Shown: positions 34,601 to 41,894, counted from the first letter of the stretch. The stretch is DNA of 64,000 bases from Crocinitomicaceae bacterium (GCA_023262855.1 JALQYQ010000017.1:37485-101484), one strand, 5' to 3'. Numbers and translations: made by a program. Notes: generated by a model from the sequence alone, not told the origin.

Positions 34601-34819
34601 TACAAATGGCAAGATGGATTGGGTTATTACGAAAGTACGGTCGATGCCGCAACGAATTTCTTCTTCGATTACTTACCAAAAGGAACGTACGTTTTCGAAT
34701 ACGATTTAGTGGTGAACTTAGCGGGCGATTTCTCGAATGGCATTACGACGATTCAATGTATGTATGCACCAGAGTTTACGAGTCATTCGGAGGGAATTAG
34801 GTTGAGGATTGATGAGTGA
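28607..34819 (+). CDS. Alpha-2-macroglobulin family lipoprotein with thioester motif
   Basis: A 2070-residue protein, the largest in the window. The N-terminus ends in a probable lipobox (LLLMSHACDKKKGG). The first 500 residues are helical and atypical. MG2-type beta domains follow, marked by FFTDRQIYRPGQTVYFKGI near residue 630. The A2M domain is indicated by LPQLSTNEKGEVIVKFTLPESLTTWKFIG near 1305, and the complement-like helical domain holds the thioester motif YECAEQ with Cys1524 and Gln1527. Bacterial A2Ms are thought to trap attacking proteases in the envelope. The usual partner gene pbpC (PBP1c) is not nearby. The track start is a TTG; the ATG at 28607 begins a proper signal. Confidence 0.9.
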   Translation: MKSIHFLKFPFLLFFGLLLMSHACDKKKGGEEFQWVDEVVVNTDDELIKMNFTGDYKDQWKKVDSLEQKGLYKSALDEVNSIFEKAKTVENSPEIVKSVLYKLKLSDYLREENTAMSIIEVDSLAAISNFPTKQILYSISAEAYTRYYNQNRWKFFNRTEATGIVLNDIRTWDLTTINRKIRENYELSLTEVNRLQKSALSDYKAMLNYYGESVLQRPTLYDFLAHRALNFYQNTELSLPSSEKPFVINDNRYFEESNTFMEASNPTKDSISFSNDWKALQLLRELTAFHLRDKSHDAMFDLELIRLDFVYSTSVNETKDAAYEMALKRLIQTHSTTALSTEAQFKLASLYASKGNDYSLETPENRWKKKEAHEICQQAIAAFPKSYGAGLCKNLMETIEFKDADFTTEKAYSSKVSKRCLVSYKNVNKLYFRLVKTEASFNQAYNSNRQEELKRLLQLPTEYAWTSELYQTEDFQKHQTEIILPNVGLGHYSLIASTKANFELDTNSISYNTFYVSDLAFMYNSSSTESTNSIYVTDRESGTPIKGATVEVFTQKYDYNSSNYKYTKEQTLKTNDKGLAELKNSANYSYRMFKISKGTDVYFENQNMYFYRESENEKPYTTTNFFTDRQIYRPGQTVYFKGIRIQHKGKEHKIEVGKTSEVVFRDANYEDVKEVKLTTNAYGTFSGSFVIPETGMTGQMSIQDEYGEVYFSVEEYKRPKFEVEMLPLTGVYKLNSSIKVEGKANTFSGVALDGAKVNYRITRSASVPYWMYYYYNVNYDNSTKEIKTGTVTTDADGKFVIDFVAEKDPTIDSKFLPYYNYTVSVDVVDITGETHSASNYISVGETALQLGINTSAEIEVHAVNKFEISANNLNGEPVNAAGTIKVHRLEDKKQLYHASAWERPDVEGISEEEFRKLFPYDAFKKEELTKKGAIETTVLDRSWNTKTAKTIDFVGMNSWLPGEYMIEIAAKDSFGVDVKEIRYFSLFDKTSKKASKREIFDVKIVRQHCEPGETAEFMVSSADSNMTILYEVAQDGKIIKREFLHLSNAQQLISIPILESHRGNLDVYFTSFKRGRSYADRSTIYVPFTNKELSFEFETFRDKLLPGQKEEWKIKIKGPKGEKVAAELLAAMYDGSLDEFAQNYYYLSVFNANYSNRYWSSYSFGTAQSMECSNLIMNRCCFHVRKYDDMNWWGFNPDYYYYGGVITGATYSFSNASTVQYAPIRMEDGYAVAENKVTSGLASNGIRGHDTKNVEILKDSEKEYDKNDGRLKPLEEQSQSGEGGNLGAVKARTNLNETAFFLPQLSTNEKGEVIVKFTLPESLTTWKFIGLAHTKDLKTGSFEKEVIAQKELMITPNAPRFLREGDKVKFTAKVSSLAGKDLKGKATLLLFDAQTNQPIDAAFKLANAERSFELKTGQSNVLTWELNVPVGISAINYRVVAKAESHTDAEENTLPILSNRILVTESLPLPSKGIGTKTFTFKKLVESGSSSSLDHHSLTLEYTSNPAWYAIQAMPYMMEYPYECAEQTFTRLYSNALATTIMNSSPKIKQVIDSWKNSTPDAFLSSLEKNQELKALILKETPWLLEAKDESTRKKQIALLFDLAKMDKELDRAIAKLEKMQVSNGAWPWFPGMPENRYITQHIITGMGHLDHLNVKDVRENEKVWEMVTKGVNYLDREILDDYTYIVEHDSNFTKHKHINEDHIQYLYARSFFKDLPIDAATKKAFDYFQQQATKYWTDFSIYSEGMIALETKRFSNEPIANDIMKSIKERAINNEEMGMYWKDNVAGYYWYQAPIETQALLIEAFDEVTNDQIAVEEMKVWLLKQKQTTDWKTTKATAEACYALLLRGTEILTNTEQVQIKVNGKAIDPKAMGSSVEAGTGYFKTSWPAEQIKPEMGNIEITRTTEGVSWGAMYWQYFEDIDKITSAETPLKLQKQVFKVENSTAGQTMALITDQTQLKAGDKVRVRIELRSDRNMEYVHMKDMRAAGLEPMNVFTQYKWQDGLGYYESTVDAATNFFFDYLPKGTYVFEYDLVVNLAGDFSNGITTIQCMYAPEFTSHSEGIRLRIDE

Positions 34820-34859
34820 TGAACATTTGAACCATTTGAACTCTTTAACATTTTGAACG

Positions 34860-34880
34860 ATGAGTGATGAGTGATGATTG
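34860..34880. repeat. Short heptamer repeat (atgagtg) downstream of the A2M gene
   Basis: Three 7-mers atgagtg, atgagtg and atgattg follow a nine-base repeat (catttgaac twice, about 34823-34841). The 370-base gap to the next gene is filled mainly by such repeats and the octamer array. Confidence 0.5.
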
Positions 34881-34956
34881 TTGGGCGTTAAAACTAATGT
34901 AAATTGATAAACTCAATGTCTCCTATTAACTAGTAAAATCGGGAGTTTTAAGTAAG

Positions 34957-35079
34957 ATTGTTAACTTGCAAAGTTGCTAACTTGTAATGTTGCAAAGTTG
35001 TTATGTTGCAAAGTTGTTTTGTTGCGAAATAACAATGTTGCTAAGGATTCGTAATATTGCGAAGTTGCTAATTAGTTAA
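34957..35079. repeat. Octamer tandem repeat array, copy 1 (GTTGCAAA type)
   Basis: Eleven consecutive 8-mers from 34957 to 35044 read attgttaa, cttgcaaa, gttgctaa, cttgtaat, gttgcaaa, gttgttat, gttgcaaa, gttgtttt, gttgcgaa, ataacaat, gttgctaa. After an 11-base break (ggattcgtaat) three more follow. The segment gggagttttaagtaag just before it is shared with copy 2. Confidence 0.8.
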
Positions 35080-35188
35080 TTTCCAAAATCTAAAAAACGT
35101 AAATTGCACCATATTTCAACTTCAAACAAACCAATTTGAAAATTCATCCGTTCTAAATTGTAAAGACAACTGAAACCATATACACAAA

Positions 35189-35728
35189 ATGACCAAAAGC
35201 AATCAAACATATTCTCAATCAAGCAAATTAGTTCTACTTTACTTGCTTGTGCTCATTTCCACTAAATCTTTTTCTCAAGAATTGAATATCGGATTGCAAG
35301 GTGGTTACTGCGGCGGTAATCAAGGAGTAAACTATTCGACTGTAGGAGGAACCATTGAATTTCGACCTAAACAAGCAGTCTTTTCAGTAAATACAGATCC
35401 TTTTCTTGTGTTCGATTCAGCATCAAAAACTACTTTGTTTACCGAGTCAGCTTTTCTTAAATTGATTATAGGCGAAAATAAATTGCGAATTTCACCTGCT
35501 TTTGGTGGCTTCGTCCGTTCGAATAAAAATGCAGGTTGGTTGATTGGCTTGCATGCGGATTATATGGTTAATCAGACATTCATGGTTTTTGCCAAAGGAG
35601 AAATCTACGCCGATTATTACAAAACAACTACGTATTCACATTTTGGAGCTAGTGAAACATCCAAAACTATGGCGCTAAGTGTACCTGTGAGCATCGGAAT
35701 TAAATACAATCTTTTTCATAAAAAATAG
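35189..35728 (+). CDS. Putative outer-membrane beta-barrel protein flanked by octamer repeats
   Basis: A 179-residue exported protein with a signal peptide (hydrophobic LVLLYLLVLISTKSFSQ). The mature part has regular amphipathic strands (LNIGLQGGYCGGNQGVNY, TVGGTIEFRPKQAVFSVNTDP, KLRISPAFGGFVRSN, WLIGLHADYMVNQTFMVFAKGEIYADYY, VSIGIKYNLF), suggesting a small eight-stranded barrel. No family is recognised. It is notable for being bracketed by two copies of the octamer repeat region on the same strand. I see no transposase or other mobility gene with it. Confidence 0.65.
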   Translation: MTKSNQTYSQSSKLVLLYLLVLISTKSFSQELNIGLQGGYCGGNQGVNYSTVGGTIEFRPKQAVFSVNTDPFLVFDSASKTTLFTESAFLKLIIGENKLRISPAFGGFVRSNKNAGWLIGLHADYMVNQTFMVFAKGEIYADYYKTTTYSHFGASETSKTMALSVPVSIGIKYNLFHKK

Positions 35729-35868
35729 GTTAAATTCTCACCGCTGAAAGGAGAGGGTATAAAATTGTCAAGTTACTAATTATTCTTCGTTCGTAATATT
35801 GCGAAGTTCCAGGATTGAAAACACTAAACACCTTCCCTATCCCTCTAAAATAGGGAGTTTTAAGTAAG

Positions 35869-35966
35869 ATTGTTAATTTGCTAATTTGCAAAGTTGTTAT
35901 GTTGCAAAATAACAATGTTGCTAAGGATTCATTATTCGTAATGTTGCGAAGTTGCTAATTCGCGAA
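35869..35966. repeat. Octamer tandem repeat array, copy 2
   Basis: Seven 8-mers, attgttaa, tttgctaa, tttgcaaa, gttgttat, gttgcaaa, ataacaat and gttgctaa, then an 18-base break, then gttgcgaa, gttgctaa, ttcgcgaa. The order and the lead-in gggagttttaagtaag match copy 1, so the two regions are diverged duplicates. The rest of the 466-base gap (35730-36195) holds a shorter lookalike (about 35765-35815), a 16-base repeat near 36113-36145 (aattgctacattaaac / aattgctacattagac) and T/A-rich text; I see no gene in it. Confidence 0.8.
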
Positions 35967-36195
35967 TTTCCTTGATAAAAATGAACTAAACACCTTACCT
36001 ATCCCACTAAAATCAATAGTTGTAAATGAATTCATTTACTCATTTATTCGTTTATCAATTCATTCCTCCATTCCCTCATTCCTATTTTAATCCTTAAATT
36101 GTTCCTTTAATTAATTGCTACATTAAACAATTGCTACATTAGACAATTCCTTCATTTCTATTCCCCTTCATTAAAAAAAACACTAATTTTAATTC

Positions 36196-36588
36196 ATGCA
36201 CGCAGACATCCAAACATACAATTCAACACAAAGCCCCGAGGACGAAGTCATTTGTTCGAACTTGGCCACAATCATCGATATAGGTTTACCGCAAGCAGAA
36301 TCAAAGATTTGGCACGGACATCCAGTTTGGTTCTTGGAAGGAAATCCGATTGTGGGTTACAGTAAACAGAAACCGGGAATTCGATTGATGTTTTGGAGTG
36401 GAGCAGATTTCGATGAAGCGGAATTGAACGTGCGCGGTGCAAAATTCAAAGATGCATCGAAGTTTTATAATTCGGAAACAGAACTAAACGAAGAAGAAAT
36501 CGCGCGTTGGTTAGTAAAATCGGAAGCCATTCAGTGGGATTACAAAAACATTGTGAAACGAAAAGGCGTCTTGGAGCGCTTGAAATAA
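36196..36588 (+). CDS. DUF1801 domain protein
   Basis: A 130-residue cytosolic protein. The DUF1801 pattern is visible in PQAESKIWHGHPVWFLEGNPIVGYS followed by GIRLMFWSGADFDEAELN and KFKDASKFYNS. The family has a small alpha/beta fold related to YdhG-type proteins. Its function is unknown. It ends five bases before the DUF2200 start and the two probably form an operon. Base composition is slightly richer in GC than neighbouring envelope genes, which is weak evidence at best of recent acquisition. Confidence 0.82.
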   Translation: MHADIQTYNSTQSPEDEVICSNLATIIDIGLPQAESKIWHGHPVWFLEGNPIVGYSKQKPGIRLMFWSGADFDEAELNVRGAKFKDASKFYNSETELNEEEIARWLVKSEAIQWDYKNIVKRKGVLERLK

Positions 36589-36593
36589 GTCGA

Positions 36594-36959
36594 ATGATGA
36601 ATACAACTGACAAACACAACGAGCGCATCGCTACCATGACCTTTGCATCCGTCTATCCGCTTTACGTGACGAAAATCGAAAAAAAAGGTCGAACTGTGGA
36701 CGAATTAATCCAAGTGATCGAATGGTTATGTGGATTTGATGCCACTGCGATTCAACAACTCATCGACGAAAAAGTGAACTTTCAGCAATTCTTCGAACGA
36801 GCGCAACTGAACCCAAATGCGCACCTCATCACTGGAATGATCTGCGGTTACCGCATCGAAGAAATTGAAAACACTTTAACGCGACAAGTGCGCTATCTTG
36901 ATAAACTCGTGGACGAACTCGCGAAAGGGCGTAAAATGGAGAAAGTGTTGAGAAGCTAG
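36594..36959 (+). CDS. DUF2200 family protein
   Basis: A 121-residue protein with the DUF2200 signature: NERIATMTFASVYPLYVTKIEKKGRTVDEL, then VIEWLCGFDATAIQQLI, then NAHLITGMICGYRIEEIENTLTRQVRYLDKLVDELAKGRKM. Function is unknown; the family is short, helical and typically paired with other small DUF genes. The track ORF starts at 36507 inside the DUF1801 gene; the family N-terminus supports the ATG at 36594 (or 36597). It follows DUF1801 by five bases. Confidence 0.85.
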   Translation: MMNTTDKHNERIATMTFASVYPLYVTKIEKKGRTVDELIQVIEWLCGFDATAIQQLIDEKVNFQQFFERAQLNPNAHLITGMICGYRIEEIENTLTRQVRYLDKLVDELAKGRKMEKVLRS

Positions 36960-37212
36960 GGTTCAAAGGATTTTTTTCAACGCCGAGGAGCTGAGAAAAT
37001 GAGCACGCTGAGTAGCATTTCGCTTTTCTGTGAATCATTTAGTAATCCTTTTGCACCTTGTGGTAAATTCCTCCGCATCTTTGCATGTACATTTAACATT
37101 TCTTAGCAAACCTTCCCCCAAATCCCAACAATAAACGCACCTTCTTCAAGTTAAAGCTCTGCTACAAGTATTGTACTTCATAAGCAACTTAATTCATTAA
37201 AAAAACTGAAGA

Positions 37213-37878
37213 ATGATTCAAGAATTGAAAAACCAAGGACGTTTACACATTTCCATCCTATTAATCGTAATGTCACTTTTCTGTTTTGGAATATCCATTA
37301 CACGCTATTTCCTTACCTATACAAACGTGTTTCTATTTCTAAACTGGAACCTATTCTTGGCCTTTATCCCATGGTTATTAAGCACGTTTCTTATTTTAAA
37401 AGGCGTGAATAGAAAATTATCATTGTTCGTTTTAATTGTGACTTGGCTATTGTTCTTTCCGAATTCACCGTACATCTTAACAGATCTTTTTCACCTAAGA
37501 ATGAACAGCTCCGCTCCTATTTGGTTCGATCTAGTGGTCATTCTGTCGTTCGCTTGGACAGGATTAATGTTCGGTTTTGTGAGTCTTATGGACATCAGCA
37601 CATTATTAAAAAAGTACTTCAGTAATCGAACAATTTCTATCATCATTGTCTTCTTTCTTTTTATTTCAAGTTTCGGTATTTACTTAGGTCGATACTTGCG
37701 CTGGAACAGCTGGGATATTTTGCGTAATCCTTTTGGTTTGTTCAATGACATCGCTGATCGTTTTGTGAATCCATTTTCACATCCACGAACTTGGGGAATG
37801 ACACTTTTAATGGGTGTGCTGTTAAACATGATCTTTTTCTCCATCAAACTTCTCACTACCAAAAAACAATCCTCCTAA
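37213..37878 (+). CDS. DUF1361 membrane protein
   Basis: A 221-residue integral membrane protein with about six helices. DUF1361 is recognised by the conserved loop LLFFPNSPYILTDLFHLR near residue 85, WFDLVVILSFAWTG, and SFGIYLGRYLRWNSWDI near 155. Its function is unknown. The 250 bases upstream contain a decayed-looking phrase (cgccgaggagctgagaaaa... cacgctgag) rather than an evident promoter. There is no operon partner. Confidence 0.85.
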   Translation: MIQELKNQGRLHISILLIVMSLFCFGISITRYFLTYTNVFLFLNWNLFLAFIPWLLSTFLILKGVNRKLSLFVLIVTWLLFFPNSPYILTDLFHLRMNSSAPIWFDLVVILSFAWTGLMFGFVSLMDISTLLKKYFSNRTISIIIVFFLFISSFGIYLGRYLRWNSWDILRNPFGLFNDIADRFVNPFSHPRTWGMTLLMGVLLNMIFFSIKLLTTKKQSS

Positions 37879-38059
37879 TTTTAACGGAAGAATAAAAGAA
37901 TTTAGTCCTTTCATAAACCTCTGCGCCTCTAAGGTTAAAAATTTACCACTGAGGCACAGAGCATTTAACCTTTTGAATAGATTGTTCGTTCTTAATTGTT
38001 TTTATGATTTAATAAAACAAATTTCATAAATTAGTATTCGCAATCAATTTAGAACCTTA

Positions 38060-38971
38060 ATGAAACAATTAACCTGTATCTGTTTTTTTCTGATTTTCTT
38101 AAATAGTAACGGACAAACAACTGTCATTCCAGATGTGAATTTCGAACAGGCATTAATTGATCTTGGTTTAGACTCTGGGCTACCGAATGGTTACGTTTCG
38201 ACGAGTGCTATAGATACTGTCACGAGGTTATTCGTCCCGCATAAAAACATAAATGATTTAACAGGAATTCAAGCGTTTACTTCTCTAATTAAGTTAGAAT
38301 GTTATAATAATCCTTTGGGAGAAATTGATTTGTCGAACAATGGTAATTTAGAATTTGTTAATTGCACATCTAATAATCTTTCCAATCTAAATCTTAACCA
38401 ACTTCAAAATTTGACAACATTATATTGCGGAAATAATGAACTTTCAAATCTAGATGTATCCCAAAATTTGAATTTAACTGCACTATACTGCCATGGTAAT
38501 ATTCTAAGCAGCATCGATGTCTCGAACAACGTAAATTTATTTTTATTGTGGTGTTATGGAAATCAATTAATGTATTTAGATTTAAGTCATAATCCGAATT
38601 TAGCCGATCTAAACTGTTCGAATAATCAATTGGTATGTATCAATATTAACAACGGAAATAATCAACTTTTGTACAATGATCCAGAATTATTTATAACTGT
38701 AGTTTCTGCATTTAACAATCCCAATTTAACTTGTGTTCAAGTGGATGACCCTGCTGCATTCTCTACTTATGTTAATTATGTAGATGCTTCAATTCTTAGC
38801 ACAGACTGTGGCGCCATGTGTACAGCTTCTTTAAATGAAGAAATCCAACAGAAAAAAGTGTTAATTGGTGTTTACAATTTACTTGGACAAAAAACTGAAG
38901 AGTTGTCAAATGAATTGTTAATTTACAAATACAGTGATGGAACAAACGAAAAAATCTTTAAATTGAAATAA
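38060..38971 (+). CDS. Secreted leucine-rich-repeat protein with YSDG-EKIF tail
   Basis: A 303-residue exported protein (signal MKQLTCICFFLIFLNSNGQ). Residues about 25-60 (TTVIPDVNFEQALIDLGLDSG) are the cap found before Bacteroidota LRRs. About seven LRRs of 21 residues follow, of the form LxCxxNxLxxLDLSxNxNL (LECYNNPLGEIDLSNNGNL, LYCGNNELSNLDVSQNLNL, LNCSNNQLV). The C-terminal 40 residues contain GVYNLLGQKTEELSNELLIY and YSDGTNEKIFKLK. This tail recurs in the next gene and lacks the PNP motif of classic T9SS sorting domains. It is likely surface-exposed and protein-binding. Confidence 0.82.
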   Translation: MKQLTCICFFLIFLNSNGQTTVIPDVNFEQALIDLGLDSGLPNGYVSTSAIDTVTRLFVPHKNINDLTGIQAFTSLIKLECYNNPLGEIDLSNNGNLEFVNCTSNNLSNLNLNQLQNLTTLYCGNNELSNLDVSQNLNLTALYCHGNILSSIDVSNNVNLFLLWCYGNQLMYLDLSHNPNLADLNCSNNQLVCININNGNNQLLYNDPELFITVVSAFNNPNLTCVQVDDPAAFSTYVNYVDASILSTDCGAMCTASLNEEIQQKKVLIGVYNLLGQKTEELSNELLIYKYSDGTNEKIFKLK

Positions 38972-39117
38972 ATCTTCACTTTCAATTCGCGCAACTATTG
39001 AAGAACTTCGTGTCTTCTACCATGCATTACAATTTGTGAACTTTTTGCAACATGTATTTCAAGATCAAACCCTAAAAACCCTTCCAACCTCTTTGCTAAG
39101 CGAAACGTCTCATCACT

Positions 39118-39930
39118 ATGAAAAAAATACTCGCGATTCTCTTTTTAGGCCAGTTTCAATTGTTCGGACAAATTACAATTTTTGATTTCTGCTTCGATCA
39201 ACCAACCAATTGCTCCTATTACCAAATGTCTGACCCTGAACCAACATTAACAATTAATCCTAACAGCACTTGGCAAATTGGAGCACCACAAAAATCAACT
39301 TTCACAACCGCTTGGAGCTCCAACAAGGTACTCATTACAGATTCAATCAACGCTTATCCGATAAGTGATACCGCAATTTTCACCATTCAAACAAACAGTT
39401 TACAATCATCCGCCTCAATTGATTGGTTCAATTTCAACTTATCATTTCATTACAGCGTTGATTCAGAGACCTTAACTGACTTTGGATTGATTGAATTTTC
39501 ACCGGATAATGGGCTTACGTGGATTGATTTGATCAATGATCCATTCTATTCTTCCTATTTAGATTGGACACATAATGAGAATCCAGGTGAATCACCAACT
39601 TTAACAGGTCTTTCAAGTGGATGGCAAGAAGCAAGTGTAAATATGCGTCAACTCGGACTTTTTCTTTCTATCCCTCCAGGAACGCAAATCATCTGGCGAT
39701 TTAGTTTTATCAGCGATGCGATTCAAACGAATCGCGATGGACTCATGTTTGACAATATTTACGTGGAAATCACTCCGCCAATTGGACTTTCTGAGGAAGC
39801 CTTAACACATTCTAAGCAACTCCTAAAGGTTTTTGATTTGTTGGGACGTGAAACCGAAAAAGCTACAAATACAATCTTGCTTTATCAATACAGCGATGGT
39901 TCAACGGAAAAAATATTCATCAACGAGTAA
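39118..39930 (+). CDS. Secreted beta-sandwich protein with YSDG-STEKIF tail
   Basis: A 270-residue exported protein (signal MKKILAILFLGQFQLFGQ). The body resembles the jelly-roll domains often seen in Bacteroidota secreted proteins (LIEFSPDNGLTWIDLINDP, IIWRFSFISDAIQTNRDGLMFDNIYVEI), similar to MAM or peptidase-associated domains but with no catalytic motif. The end has VFDLLGRETEKATNTILLYQ and YSDGSTEKIFINE, clearly homologous to the tail of the LRR protein upstream. The gene lies 146 bases after the LRR gene, and a further small secreted gene follows after 14 bases. Confidence 0.75.
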   Translation: MKKILAILFLGQFQLFGQITIFDFCFDQPTNCSYYQMSDPEPTLTINPNSTWQIGAPQKSTFTTAWSSNKVLITDSINAYPISDTAIFTIQTNSLQSSASIDWFNFNLSFHYSVDSETLTDFGLIEFSPDNGLTWIDLINDPFYSSYLDWTHNENPGESPTLTGLSSGWQEASVNMRQLGLFLSIPPGTQIIWRFSFISDAIQTNRDGLMFDNIYVEITPPIGLSEEALTHSKQLLKVFDLLGRETEKATNTILLYQYSDGSTEKIFINE

Positions 39931-39944
39931 ACAATTCTTAAACA

Positions 39945-40364
39945 ATGAAAAATCTCCTCCTCCTTTCTCTCCTCTTCTTCTCCTTTCAAGCAAAGGCAGA
40001 TACGATACCTTTTTGTCACATCTATTACAACAATGTAAAAATCATAGAAACTAATTTCTTTGATCCAAATGAACTGGTTTTAAAGATTGACAGCATCCAA
40101 GTAAGTGATTCAATTACGATTCGATATTTCCGCGATATGCCATGTTTCGATTGTCCAACCAAATTAACAATTGAGAACGAAAAACACGGCATCCTCTTCA
40201 CTACAACTGGTAACGGAACTTCTTCACCACTCACCTTTTCCGTTCAAGAACTTGTCCGCATACAAAAACAAGGTTACAATCAAAGCTTTGAAGTCTTTTT
40301 CTCCGATGAACTAACCACGAGCCGCACCATGAAACAATTGATCGTGCGTATCCAATTGGAATAG
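39945..40364 (+). CDS. Small secreted protein of unknown function
   Basis: A 139-residue protein with a strong signal peptide (MKNLLLLSLLFFSFQAKA). The mature domain of about 120 residues is predicted to be beta-rich, with one CxxC (RDMPCFDCPTKLTI) and the closing KQLIVRIQLE. I recognise no family. It begins 14 bases after the YSDG-tail protein and probably shares its message, which suggests a joint export or envelope function. Confidence 0.65.
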   Translation: MKNLLLLSLLFFSFQAKADTIPFCHIYYNNVKIIETNFFDPNELVLKIDSIQVSDSITIRYFRDMPCFDCPTKLTIENEKHGILFTTTGNGTSSPLTFSVQELVRIQKQGYNQSFEVFFSDELTTSRTMKQLIVRIQLE

Positions 40365-40569
40365 CACCCATCATTCAATACAAATCAATTGATTCCTAGA
40401 AATAAAAACACCTTCACAGAAATAGCTTGCTCGAAGTCGCCCAATTTACCTACAGAAAATAATACTTGTACAGATCGGGATTGTGACTTTGACTTTATTA
40501 TTAGCATCAAAACGGAGTAAATTTTCCTTTTCTATTTCGTGCTTCTAGATTTTTTTAAATAATCGGAAT

Positions 40570-40772
40570 GATGCTTGCATCCTCGAGAAGCTTTTTCACA
40601 GCGTTAGCACATGAAATTTGCGCAATTGCGGCTCCTGCCTCGACGTATGTCGTGCAGAAAAGAGCAAACGCATGAAGCAAAATTGCAGTGCGATGCGAAG
40701 CAAACGCCTTGGGAAAGCTTCAAAAGCGCCCTTTTTGTTACTTTTTGGGCGCTAGCAAAAAGTAACATAAAA
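40570..40772. other. GC-richer intergenic element with hairpin, probable dispersed repeat
   Basis: The gap between 40365 and 40772 is AT-rich at first, then from about 40570 becomes clearly richer in GC (gcgcaattgcggctcctgcc, gcagtgcgatgcgaagc). It ends in an inverted repeat agcgccc/gggcgct around tttttgttacttttt (about 40725-40755). The two track ORFs here have no signal peptide or motif and I do not call them genes. It abuts the stop codon of the DEAD-box helicase. Confidence 0.5.
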
Positions 40773-41894
40773 TCATTTGCTTTCCCTAATCTGCGTAAAC
40801 CCAATCGAAAGAGTGCGTTCATAATTTCGTAACACTTTCACCTCTTTCGCATCAATCAAACACAAAGAAACACCTTGTTTTCCAGCGCGCGCGGTACGTC
40901 CACTGCGATGCGTATAATATTCATCGGATTCTGGTAATTGGTAGTGAACAACATAGGTTAAGCCTTCTACGTCAATTCCACGAGCTGCCAAATCCGTTGC
41001 CACCAAGATCTGTAAACTTTCATTTTTAAATGCACGCATCACTTTGTCGCGTTCTTTTTGCTGTAAATCACCATGAATTGCATCAGCAGCAATGTTCTTC
41101 GCAATTAATTGTTTCGCTAATTTCTGCGCTGTTGCTTTGGTTCTGCAAAAGATCACACCACGATTTTTATGCTCCGATTTCAAGAATTGTTGCAAAATGT
41201 AGAACTTGTCCTTCTCGTCGCAAATAATGTATTTGTGCGTGATTTTGTTATTCACCACATTCTTTGGATTCACAACAATACGGTGCGCCTCCGAAGAAAG
41301 GTGTTTATTGATAATGTCTTTAATTCCAGCGGGAATTGTAGCTGAGAACAACCACTTATTTTTAACGCTGTGCAAGAAAGACAAAATTTCATCCAATTCC
41401 TTTTTGAATCCCATGCTCAACATTTCATCCGCTTCGTCTAACACGATGGTTTTAACCTTGCGCAGATCAACCGCTTTGCGTTGCACCAAATCAATCAAAC
41501 GTCCTGGAGTAGCAACAACAATGTGCGTTGGTCGCTGAAGTCGTGAAATTTGAACATCTATGTTCTCTCCCCCGTATACCGACTCAACAAATACGCGCTC
41601 CGAAAACTTCGTGAATTTGAATAATTGTTTCGCTACTTGCTGACCCAATTCACGTGTTGGACATAAAATCAAGGCCTGAACACTTGCATCATTCGTATCC
41701 ACTTGCTCGAGAATCGGTAAACCATACGCGGCCGTTTTTCCAGTTCCAGTTTGTGCTTGCGCTACAATGTCTGTTTCTTCCTCCAATAAAATCGGAAGTA
41801 CCTTCAACTGTATATCTGTTGGCTGAAGAATATTCAACTCTTTCAATCCTTTGACTAAATCCAGTCGCACGCCTAACTCTTCGAAACTTTTCAC
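40773..41894 (-). CDS. DEAD-box ATP-dependent RNA helicase
   Basis: A 373-residue DEAD-box helicase core. All motifs are present: Q motif (LQPTDIQ), I (AQTGTGKTAA), Ia (PTRELGQQ), Ib (TPGR), II (LDEADEMLSMGF), III (FSATIP), IV (GVIFCRTK), V (VATDLAARGIDV) and VI (HRSGRTARAG). It unwinds short RNA duplexes, likely in ribosome assembly or RNA turnover. The protein stops soon after motif VI, without the basic C-terminal extension seen in many bacterial paralogues. The terminal QIRESK falls next to the GC-rich repeat element, so the tail could have been lost there (speculative). Confidence 0.92.
   Translation of the reverse strand: MKSFEELGVRLDLVKGLKELNILQPTDIQLKVLPILLEEETDIVAQAQTGTGKTAAYGLPILEQVDTNDASVQALILCPTRELGQQVAKQLFKFTKFSERVFVESVYGGENIDVQISRLQRPTHIVVATPGRLIDLVQRKAVDLRKVKTIVLDEADEMLSMGFKKELDEILSFLHSVKNKWLFSATIPAGIKDIINKHLSSEAHRIVVNPKNVVNNKITHKYIICDEKDKFYILQQFLKSEHKNRGVIFCRTKATAQKLAKQLIAKNIAADAIHGDLQQKERDKVMRAFKNESLQILVATDLAARGIDVEGLTYVVHYQLPESDEYYTHRSGRTARAGKQGVSLCLIDAKEVKVLRNYERTLSIGFTQIRESK

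Noticed and set aside
34957-35966. Octamer arrays as a CRISPR array
   Set aside because: The units are contiguous, degenerate and only 8 bases long; there are no constant repeats with unique spacers and no cas genes.
40604-40832. Two overlapping ORFs in the 40.6-40.8 kb element
   Set aside because: They lie on opposite strands over the same bases, with no signal or domain, and the hairpin explains the open frames better.
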